Assembly: GCA_031472005.1 (NCBI GenBank)
Contig: PZJY01000010.1
Span: 1,798,001 to 1,862,000 of the forward strand
Direction: 5' to 3'
DNA from: Tetracladium setigerum
Lineage: Eukaryota; Ascomycota; Leotiomycetes; Helotiales
Length of the DNA stretch: 64,000 nucleotides
A program made the position numbers and the translations under genes. This document shows, piece after piece, positions 55,817 to 64,000 of this stretch. The notes under the pieces were generated by a model, which saw only the letters and a list, made by a program, of their open reading frames with translations, was not told where the DNA came from and made no database searches. Position 1 is the stretch's first letter, and each line of letters begins with the position of its first letter.

Positions 55817-58331
55817 TCGATTTTCGAGATCATCGTCAGTCCCTATTTGGGGGAGCTCTTGTTCTCACGTATATTTGGAGAGATAAGAAGGGAAGGAGAA
55901 CCTTGGTTGGATCGAACATTATCTGAAGTGGAGAGACGAGAAGGGGGAAAGAAGAAACCTTGGTTGGCTCGACCTTTCATCTGATACGACATTGACTGAC
56001 TGACTGACTGATCGGTGGATGACACACAATCTTTCAGCCAGCAGTTAGTCTAAAGTCTCAATTTTCACACAACGACAAGAAGAATAAATGGGGAGGTCAT
56101 CTGCAGAGCTTGGGAGGCCTTTGGGATTTGGCTTAGATGGATGGAATGGATGGATGGGCGGAGTTACATCTCTCTTTTCGAGGGTACTCCTTTTATATAT
56201 TCTTTTCGTTTTCTTTTCTTTTCTCCTTTTTAAATTTCGGATATGTGGGTTGTGTTATTATCATATGGTTGGTTGGGTGATTTGGGCTTTCCTCTGCTCT
56301 CTCTTTCCTGATTTTATGAGAAAGAGAGATGGTGAGTTGAATTTGAGATTTGAGATTTGAGATTTGAAATTCAATTTGCAGTTTGCAAGCGGATTTGCAA
56401 TAGAATCGAATCGGAAGACCAATTGGAGGTGCGTATTTATGCATGAAGGGAAGCAAAGCATTGGAGGCGTGCGAGCGAATGTGTTTCTTTTTTTCGTTAT
56501 TTGGGGGAGGATGTACATTTGGGCATAGAGGGAGGGGAAGTTATTAGCATAATGAAATGAAATGACATGAGTCAGATGAGCATATAGGGTATTTGTGATG
56601 AAATGGTGAATACGTTTCTCATAGATATTCGTACAGATTTTCCAATGAAGAAAACAAACGGTTGAGGAAATGAGGATGTGAGGATTTGAGGATTTGAGAT
56701 GCCCTTCCGTGTTAGTGGGTCTTTGCGCATGGCTGTTAGATTTATCATTACTATTTAAAATGGGGTTTTTTTTATTTAGCTGGTATGGTAGAAATTAGAT
56801 AGCGACATCGTATCAGGTTTTTGATATGGTGAGAAGAAAAATTGATGTTCGTGCTCTTAATAGAACGATCTTCTTTCTATTGAAAAACAAAAACACAAAA
56901 AAATAGAAGCATATGTATATTTTGTGATGGGTCACGAAGAGTAACGGCTTCCTCCAGTTGAATGTAACCAAGGGACGTGGCATACGCTTATCACTAAACC
57001 TAAAGTGTAGAAGATGTTCTGGAACAGCAAATGCTTTCATTTTGTCGGTATTGGCTCAAGATTTCTAAAAAATATTCTTTTGTAGGCAAAATCATTATAA
57101 TTATGCTAGTCCTGAAGAAACTTACAACTCGGTAACTCCCAAGATCCAAGTTGACGCGTGGAAGCTTAACCAAACAATCCAGCGCTCCCCATATTTCTGC
57201 GTAACCACTGTAATCCCGACCCTAACCAAAGAAAGAAAGAAGCAAGGAAGGCTCACACAAATTATATTCGTGATCTCTCGCCATACCTCGCTTCCACCCC
57301 CACACGCGGAATCAACAAACTCGCTTAAACCCCAAAGTGTCTTGGCACATAAATATGCGACGAAGAAGATATCACTTCAATTTCAACTTCACCTTTAAAA
57401 GGTGAGAAGAAGAACGTAGAGCAATGAAGCCCTAAACCACCACTCGCTTCTATGTCCCACGTTAGACTAGCGTTAGTATTGTTCTAATTGATTCTTTTCT
57501 TTTCGAAATATTCGCTCTAACTTTCGAGTTGAACTTTCGAAGGACACAACAACACCAACTTTCTTCGTCGTCAAGGTCAACTCCCATGCAACAACACTAA
57601 CACCAAGCTTCTTCTTCGTTCGTCCAAGTCAATTCTCTACTGCGCTCAGTTATTTCCTCTTTGATTCTCTCGGAGTTGATTGTTCACGTCATTCAATACC
57701 TGGCTCGCCTTGTCCAAGTCAATTCGCGGAGTCGTCTCAGTACCTCGCGCACCTCGAGTCAACTCAACAACACCAGCTTCCTGGTCGTACCAAGTCGATC
57801 CAGCACCGCGCTCAACTGTCTCTACGTTGATTCTTTCCGAGTCATTTATTTGTAAGTCAATTGCTCACGTCGCTCGATACCTCGCTCACCTCGTTCAAGT
57901 CAATTCGTCGAGTTGATCCAACAGCTTGCGCACTTCGTCGCAGGTTCGAGTCACCTCCACAACACCAGCGTCTTCTTCTTCCAATTCGACCCAATACCGC
58001 GCTCAATTCTCTTTGTGTTTATCTTCCAGAATCGCTTGTCCAGGTCAACTCAATACCAAGTTTACCTCGTTCAAATCAACTTCACAAGACAATTCTCGTT
58101 CAGGTCAATTCTTCAAGTCGATTCGATACCTCGCAGACTTCGTCGCAGATCCGAGTAAATCAATCAATCCTACACCGCGTTCAATTCTTGCAAAGTCAAT
58201 TGTTCACGTTAATTCAATAGCACCTCGTTCAAGTCAACTCCACAAGTCGATCCTCGTTCAGCTCAACTGTTCAGGTCGATTCTACACCTCGCCCACTTCA
58301 TCACAGTTAATTCAATCTCAATCTCACCGCC
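55817..58331. other. 2.5-kb intergenic region with a repetitive leader
   Basis: First part: DnaJ 3' UTR and AT-rich non-coding DNA with GAGATTT repeats (about 56340-56370). The right 750 bp form the repetitive, stop-poor leader of the next gene. No coding sequence is supported. Confidence 0.5.
57540..58310 (+). repeat. Degenerate long-period repeats in the upstream leader of the Pro/Ala-rich gene
   Basis: Blocks of the form TTCACGTCxxTCxATACC, CTCGCTCACCTCGTTCAAG, TCAATTCG recur at about 57676-57733 and 57853-57910, with a weaker copy near 58193-58250. CAACACCAGC blocks followed by ACCGCGCTCAA recur near 57768 and 57959. The spacing is about 180-190 bp. CAAGTCAATTC is the dominant core. The region has few stops in any forward frame. 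Confidence 0.65.
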
Positions 58332-59384
58332 ATGATGATGTCTAACGAGGAGTTCACTGCTCTCATTGATGCCTCCATGCCTGAGCCTGCTATGCCTGAG
58401 CCTGCCATGCCCAATATTGCCAGCATCCTCGCAGACGATGAAGCCCGGTTTGCCTCGCTCACTCAAGCTGTTAGAGATGCGATAGCATCTGATGACCCAG
58501 CCACCCTACCCAGAGCATGGGCCGATATGGATGCATTCCTTGGGGTTGGACCACCACCAGAGCCTGCTGCTCTCGCTCCTGCTCCTGCTCCTGCAACTGC
58601 TGCTGCTGCTGCTGCTACTCCTCCTCCTCGGCCACAACCACAACCAGCAGCACCAGCCTTTGTCCCTGCCGTTTGGAACTCTCCTCCTCCTCCTCAACAC
58701 CAACAATTTGGCCCTCCTCCCTTCTCTCCATTCTTCTCACCTTCTCCCTTCTTCGGTGGCCCTGGTCCAGTTGTGGCTCCTCCACAACAACCAGCAGCAG
58801 CAACAGCATTCAATGTCGTCCAAGTCTTCCCTTCCGCTGCCGCCACCCCTCCTCAACCTTCCGCCCGCCAATTCGCTCTCATCACACCACCACAATCCCA
58901 ACCACACCCTCACCCTCGCCACCACCACCGCCAATTCCAACCTCCTGCTGCCGCTGCCCCAGTTCAAGCACCAGCACCAGCAACTCCACCAACGCCCTCC
59001 AAGCCCGTTCGCCGCATCGCTCGCCCTCGCGCTCTCCCTCGCCCCCGCCAACCACCTGCCCAAAAGCTTACACCAGCTCAGATTCGGGAAGCGGCATACG
59101 CCCAATTCAATACGAGGCGAGTGGCGGGCGGTGCTGTGGTCGGTGGTGGTGCTCCTGGTGGTCACTTCCAGGCACCACCACCACCACCAGCTCGTACCTT
59201 CACCATGGAGGAGAGTTTGCAATTTCAGCTTCGGCTGATGGGGGTGGGAAGAGGGGACGAGTGGAGGAGGAGGAGGGAGGAGCAGGAAGAATGGGGGAAG
59301 AGGCCAAGAGGGCGAGACGGGAGTTTTAACTTGGTGAATTGGTGGATTGGGGAGGGGCCCTATGTACAAGTAGTGAATAAGTAA
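58332..59384 (+). CDS. Pro/Ala-rich hypothetical protein
   Basis: A single exon of 350 codons with no recognised domain. Residues 1-75 are acidic and helical (EEFTALIDASMPEP..., two tandem MPEPA repeats at about 16-25). 75-265 are extremely Pro/Ala/Gln-rich with PAPAPA, PPPQ and poly-Ala runs (disordered). The C-terminal ~80 residues are conserved-looking: a TPAQIREAAYAQFNTRR helix, then MEESLQFQLRLMGVGRGDEWRRRREEQEEWGKRP and a Trp-rich end. It could be a transcription or RNA-associated low-complexity protein, but nothing proves this. The ATG is one of three in tandem. Confidence 0.65.
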   Translation: MMMSNEEFTALIDASMPEPAMPEPAMPNIASILADDEARFASLTQAVRDAIASDDPATLPRAWADMDAFLGVGPPPEPAALAPAPAPATAAAAAATPPPRPQPQPAAPAFVPAVWNSPPPPQHQQFGPPPFSPFFSPSPFFGGPGPVVAPPQQPAAATAFNVVQVFPSAAATPPQPSARQFALITPPQSQPHPHPRHHHRQFQPPAAAAPVQAPAPATPPTPSKPVRRIARPRALPRPRQPPAQKLTPAQIREAAYAQFNTRRVAGGAVVGGGAPGGHFQAPPPPPARTFTMEESLQFQLRLMGVGRGDEWRRRREEQEEWGKRPRGRDGSFNLVNWWIGEGPYVQVVNK

Positions 59385-61151
59385 TTTTTTGTTTGTAAAG
59401 TTCTATATCTTGCTTTGCATACGTGATTACATGACTTGAATTTATGTGCTGCGTGTTGTGTTGATGAAGAAAGCAAGTACTACCGGCCGACTTATCGCAG
59501 CTCCTTGCAATTTAAAAAAAATTGTTTGTTGAGAATATGAAGGAAGCTTTAATTGTCTGTTCATTCCTTCATTTATAAGATTCGTGCCTTCTAGCTTAGA
59601 AGCATAAGACGAAGAAGGCGATATCGAGAAGTCTTCTTGAGAAGAGTGAAGTGACTACTATCTGTCCGCTCCTACTTCCATGCCTGCATGGCCATTGACT
59701 TGCACCTTTCAGCTTGAACGTAATAAATATCAAAAGTAACTCGGAACTTCTTGCATGGTAATGAAGCAGGCTTCCTCTAGCTCGGGGAGGAGTTGCTTAT
59801 TAGAAGCTTTTCAGCTTGCAAATAAGAGAAAATGTTGAATATGTGAAAAAGAAAAGATCAGCCTGCGCTGACGATGAAAAGGTTAATTCCAAACAAGGTG
59901 ACTTGGGAATGGGTCTGAAGGATTTTATTGGTCCGTTGGCTACCTGAGAAGATACTGTCTGGATGCCAGATATAGTGAATAATTATGAGAAGTAGTACAA
60001 ATTAAACATATCGATTTTGTGAACAATTACAGTGTCTTTCCTTTCGTTTTGGAAAGGTAAGAGCGGCTGAAGTATTGAACTGTCGTTGAAGGTCGACCGA
60101 AACCTTACTCATCAAGTGCATATCTTGGCAGTTCTGCACAATAGCCTCGGCTCATTCTTTTCCTTCTCTTTTCCCTCCTTTGCCGCTTTTCCTTTGTTTT
60201 CCTTGATGGATTAAACTTTCAAATTCATTTCATCCCCGCGAAAGAAGTCAAAATTTATGGTTTGAATCATGATCTGATCACACTCATTACCAGATAGTTA
60301 TGTTCGGGGTCTTCTTCAGCTCAAGATATCGAATATCTGCGGAAGGAGTTCGTTCGCTTTCGTCCAATCAGGCTCTGACAACTCCGCGTTCTTCGCCGAA
60401 CGCCGCGTCTTCAGACTGTGGATCATGGATGCTGTTGGATGCGCCAGGATGGTTTCCGTCGGTTATATTGTTCTATGTTGCCGTTGGATATACCGAAGTC
60501 TTCGGTGGTGTTGTGTTCTGTTGTGTTGGTGTTGCTATTGTGGTGCCATCTATGGACTTTCTATTCGACAGTTCGAAATCGCGAACAGAAAATCTGTTTA
60601 GATCTCAGTCGAAGTGAGACTTCCTTCGATCTGGAAGTTCCAGTTGATGATACTTTACGAGTAACAAGCGAGACTTTGTAAACAATGCTCTTCGTGTGGC
60701 AAATCATATCTCGTACATTTTCAATGTATTAACTCCCTGTCAACAATTGTGGAAATATTCGTCTCCCAAGCGCCGCTCAGAAGTCCCGAATTACCAATTG
60801 AATGAAAATGAATTCCGGGCCAACCACCCCACCGTACCACCTACCCACCTCGGCTTATTTACCCCGCAATACCTTCTTCACTCTCACTGAACTCCATAGG
60901 CAAGTAATCTTAGTGTATCTCACCCCACAGATAGCAGCATCCCGATTGGAATCACAGCAAGGGCGCGCGTGTAACTCGAATCATTATTTAACCAATCTCG
61001 CTCCCTCCTCGACTTCTTGACATCTTTGAAGTCCGGGCAATCCGACATCAACAAGCACAACTTACTCACTTACAGCTACAAACTTCGAGCTTTCAAAAAC
61101 AATACGAGCACTTTATCTAATTTATCTCTCTTCAATTCTTTAAATATCAAA
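59385..61151. other. Intergenic region, no gene recognised
   Basis: Open frames at 60300-60617 and 60696-61020 lack family features; the first has a hydrophobic middle (WFPSVILFYVAVGY and following) but no splice support. The right end is the leader of the aldolase gene, with TTTAAATATC near 61140. Confidence 0.5.
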
Positions 61152-62239
61152 ATGCCACCACCATCCGCAACAGATCCTATCGAGACAGGCGCCGCAGTCC
61201 ACTCTACCAAGAACGACAAACCTGTATCCGCACCTCTTGAACCTGGTCTATCCGAGAAACAAGTGTCTCTAAAGGAATCAGTAGGCAAAGGCTTATGGCC
61301 TTCGCCACCAAAGTTCGAGGATAAGTACCAGGAGCGAGAATATCAGAAGGGACGATTGGCTTTGGCATTTAGAATTTTTGCAAAGCTTGGCTTCGATGAA
61401 GGTGTGGCTGGACATATCACTTTGAGGGTGAGTTTTCGTCGTATTCTTTGTTGGTGCTTTCGTATATTTGAAGTGCAACATGCACACGTGAATGAAGAGT
61501 GGGATGTGCAGATAGAACACTATACTAACTCAAGCATAGGATCCCGTTGAACCCACCAGCTTTTGGGTAAATCCATTTGGAGTTGCCTGGCCTCGCCTCA
61601 GGGCTTCAGACCTTATTCTTGTCGACAAAGAGGGAACAGTTGTTGATGGAGGTCCCGTTCGTCTTCTCAACACTGCAGGTAATACGATCCCTCCCAGCTT
61701 TGCAATTCAGCAGCAATGACATACTCACGAAATCCACAGCATACATGATCCATCACGCGGTCCACACTGCACGACCAGAGATCAACTGCGTAGCACACTC
61801 CCACTCTCTCTACGGCCGCGCATTCTGCACGCTCGGCCGCAACCTCGAAACCATCACTCAAGACTCCTGCGCCTTCCACAACGACATCGCGCACTACGCC
61901 TCATTCCGCGGTATCGTGCTCGCCGAAGATGAGGGAATCGCCATTGCCGCTGCACTGGGCGGCAAGAAGGCTGCGTTGTTACAGAACCACGGTTTGTTAA
62001 CTTGTGGACTGACGATAGAGAGTGCGGTGTTTTGGTTTATGAGTTTGGAAAAGTGCTGTCATGCGCAGTTGTTGGCGGATGCTGCGGCTGGGGGGAAGGG
62101 TGGTGAGACTGTGAAGATTGATGACAAGGATGCAGCGTATACTTATAAGGCGGTTGGGTCTGAGATTGCTGGATGGTTCAGTGCGAAGCCTACTTTTGAT
62201 GTTATGGAGTATGAGAGTGGTGATCACTACAAGAGTTGA
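61152..62239 (+). CDS. Class II aldolase/adducin domain protein
   Basis: Exons 61152-61427, 61540-61678 and 61740-62239 join to 304 aa. After a disordered N-terminus of ~60 residues, the aldolase II domain shows GVAGHITLRDP, FWVNPFGVAW, a DLILVDKEG strand and the metal-binding cluster AHSHSLYGRAF (His158, His160). A third His lies in the NHGLLTCG segment. L-fuculose-1-phosphate aldolase-like proteins of fungi use zinc; the substrate is unknown. The intron borders and phases are consistent. Nothing nearby suggests a sugar pathway. Confidence 0.93.
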
Positions 62240-62876
62240 TTGGGAGGAGCATGGAATTAATGCATTTTGTATGAACATACCCTACGGATACGGAGGCTTC
62301 ACTCCTATGACCCTAACAAAGATTTTCTGTGGTAGACGATTGACTTTGATTCTACATGCTGGCTGTACGACAAGGATCTAAAATTATAAGTGAACCTACA
62401 AAACCGAGACTTAAAGTCGGTAGATGGTTTGAATTATCTAGTAAACAATTATCAATTCAACCACAAAAGATCAAATAGCATAGATATATTCAGAGAAAAT
62501 CTATTATGTCGCTAATCGTGCTTCGCAGTCTCTAGGTACCTTAGAGTACAGTACATGGAGATTGAAATGTCTAAGCGAAGAGAACATATTCTAGCCTTTT
62601 ACTCCTATTTTCATATCCAAAAACAAGACGTCATCAACACTAATGATTTTAAAGAAGAAGAAGAAGCCATGTACAATTTCTCAACTTGCGCGCATTTTTC
62701 TTCAGAAAGATAGCCGCGTTCCTCCAAATGATACTGTCATGTGACCGTGACGTTTGCCAAGGCTACTAGCCAATATGCACCCCAAAGCTCCAGCTCAAAT
62801 TTCTTCGGCGGCGACTCGAGCAAAACTTCAGAAACAGTCAAACTCCCCCAAATCAAAATCTTCCTCAATTTCAATT
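62240..62876. other. Intergenic region before the Trm4 gene
   Basis: A GAAGAAGAAGAAG run lies near 62656. No gene recognised. Confidence 0.5.
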
Positions 62877-64000
62877 ATGAGGGGCGCAAAACGAGTAAGT
62901 TCACAATACATTACTTCAATTGACATCTTCTAACAAAATCCAGGGAGGACGCGGACGCGGTGGTGGTGGAGGTGGGGGTGGAAGAGGTAAAGGACGCGGA
63001 GGGGGAGGAGGAGGTCGTAGTGGGGGAAGAGGCGGGGAAGACAACCGCGTCAGCTTCGACAAAGTTGAGAAGAACAATGAGAAGTTAGAGAGATTTTACA
63101 ATTCGATATTGGGCATCAGCGAGGAAGAAAAGCCGGCTTTCTGGGGCGCGTTGAAGAGAGAGTTGCCCAATAGCTTCAGGTTTGCTGGGTCAAAAGGGTA
63201 TGTTTGCTCGTTGAAGAGTTTTTTCGAGGGAGGAAAATTGAGAATCGCATTGCTGACGATGTGGATTATAGACATGCGCTCGCTGTTCAGAAACTCCTCA
63301 AGGAACGATATGTACCGGAAATCTCGAAGATCTCACACTACGACGGTAGTTTGGTTGAACCTCCTCAGCCTGTTCCATGGTATCCAGACGACCTCGCGTG
63401 GTGGATGACAACGCCAAAGAACGTTATCCGAAAGTTCCCACCTTTTGCAGCCTTTCAGAAATTCCTCGTATCTGAAACAAGTGTTGGAAACATCAGCAGA
63501 CAGGAAGTTGTTAGCATGATCCCTCCACTCTGTATGGATCTGAAGCCCGGAATGGTGGTTTTGGATTTGTGCGCCGCGCCGGGAAGTAAATCGGCACAGT
63601 TGTTGGAGATGGTACATATTGGTGAGGAAGCGAGGATACGCAAGTCTCGACGAGAGTATGCTGCGGAGGATGGAAGACCTGTCAGCCCTGGCGCGGACGA
63701 GGAGCCAGAGGATGCTGCTGAGTTGGAGATTGATTCCAGCGATTACGGCAGAGCTACGGGCTTATTAATTGCGAACGACAACGACTACAAGCGTAGTCAC
63801 ATGTTGATCCATCAACTCAAGCGTCTCTCTTCGCCCAATCTGATTGTTACCAATCATGATGCTACCATGTTTCCATCCATCAAACTCCCACCAACTGCCG
63901 AAAACCCCGCCACAAACAGATATCTCAAGTTTGATCGAATTCTCGCGGATGTGCCTTGCTCAGGAGATGGAACGATGAGAAAGAACGTCAACTTGTGGAA
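62877..64000 (+). CDS. RNA (cytosine-5) methyltransferase, Trm4/Ncl1/NSUN2 type, N-terminal part (cut by window end)
   Basis: Exons 62877-62894, 62944-63197 and 63272 to the window end give ~333 residues of an incomplete protein. A Gly/Arg-rich RGG stretch (about 7-35) is followed by a conserved FDKVEKNNEKLERFYN start. The NOL1/NOP2/Sun core begins with WYPDDLAWWMTTPKNVIRK, shows SAM-binding motif I DLCAAPGSKSAQ, and reaches DRILADVPCSGDGTMRKN (motif IV with the Cys that releases the product). The catalytic Cys of motif VI is beyond the end. Trm4 makes m5C in tRNA at positions 34, 40, 48 and 49. The RGG segment is unusually long for yeast Trm4 but common in filamentous fungi, from memory. Confidence 0.93.

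Noticed and set aside
57926..58345. 139-codon Ser-rich frame before the Pro/Ala-rich gene
   Set aside because: Three forward frames are open through the repeats, so none is specifically coding.
58737..59369. 210-codon minus-strand frame and two more plus-strand frames across the Pro/Ala-rich gene
   Set aside because: Codon repeats keep several frames open; only the frame starting at 58332 has a good start and structured ends.
1..64000. CRISPR arrays, bacterial operons or ribosomal RNA genes
   Set aside because: None seen; the repeats present are short, degenerate and typical of fungal intergenic DNA.

Overview
The window looks like nuclear DNA of a filamentous ascomycete (Pezizomycotina; a Leotiomycete is my guess, from gene flavour only). 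The evidence is many short introns (47-215 bp) with GT..AG ends and CTRAC-like branch sites, a Ty3/gypsy element ruined by repeat-induced point mutation (RIP), an ascomycete-type laccase, a Clr5-TPR protein, and a plant cell-wall enzyme set. No bacterial features, rRNA or CRISPR arrays were seen.

Layout. 1-3706: 3' part of a RIP-mutated chromodomain retrotransposon ending in a 477-bp LTR, with a degraded antisense accessory ORF between pol and the LTR. 4.9-16.6 kb: two-domain ABM/Dabb-like protein, reticulon, PL3 pectate lyase, small RanBP2-type zinc-finger protein, APH-fold kinase, PPxY protein. 16.6-29.2 kb: probable pseudogene, laccase, GH45-family protein whose last intron holds a tRNA-Glu gene, DUF3237 protein, metallo-beta-lactamase-fold protein, fungal rhodopsin-domain membrane protein. 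29.6-41.7 kb: small ORF with an internal TGA, Clr5-TPR protein, SS18/SSXT-like SWI/SNF protein, SGNH (CE16-type) esterase, secreted protein of unknown function. 42-64 kb: conserved housekeeping-like genes (FUSC-type membrane protein, IST1, INCENP, DnaJ), then a Pro/Ala-rich orphan with a repetitive leader, a class II aldolase, and the start of a Trm4/NSUN2 RNA m5C methyltransferase.

How the genes relate. Pectate lyase, laccase, the GH45-like protein and the acetylesterase lie within about 29 kb and suit a plant-associated secretome, but they are interleaved with unrelated genes and do not form an obvious cluster. IST1 and the FUSC protein are divergent and may share a promoter.

Most notable points: (1) four otherwise intact genes (pectate lyase, MBL-fold, SSXT, DnaJ) need one or more single-base insertions to be read, always a lost base and mostly in G/C runs, which suggests systematic homopolymer deletions in the assembly; (2) an intron-containing tRNA-Glu(CTC) sits inside a GH45 intron on the same strand; (3) that GH45-like protein appears to lack the usual acid Asp and has a hydrophobic, GPI-like C-terminal tail; (4) an antisense Cys-rich coiled-coil ORF lies in the retroelement. 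Exon models were made by hand from splice signals and reading-frame closure; none was checked against transcripts or databases.
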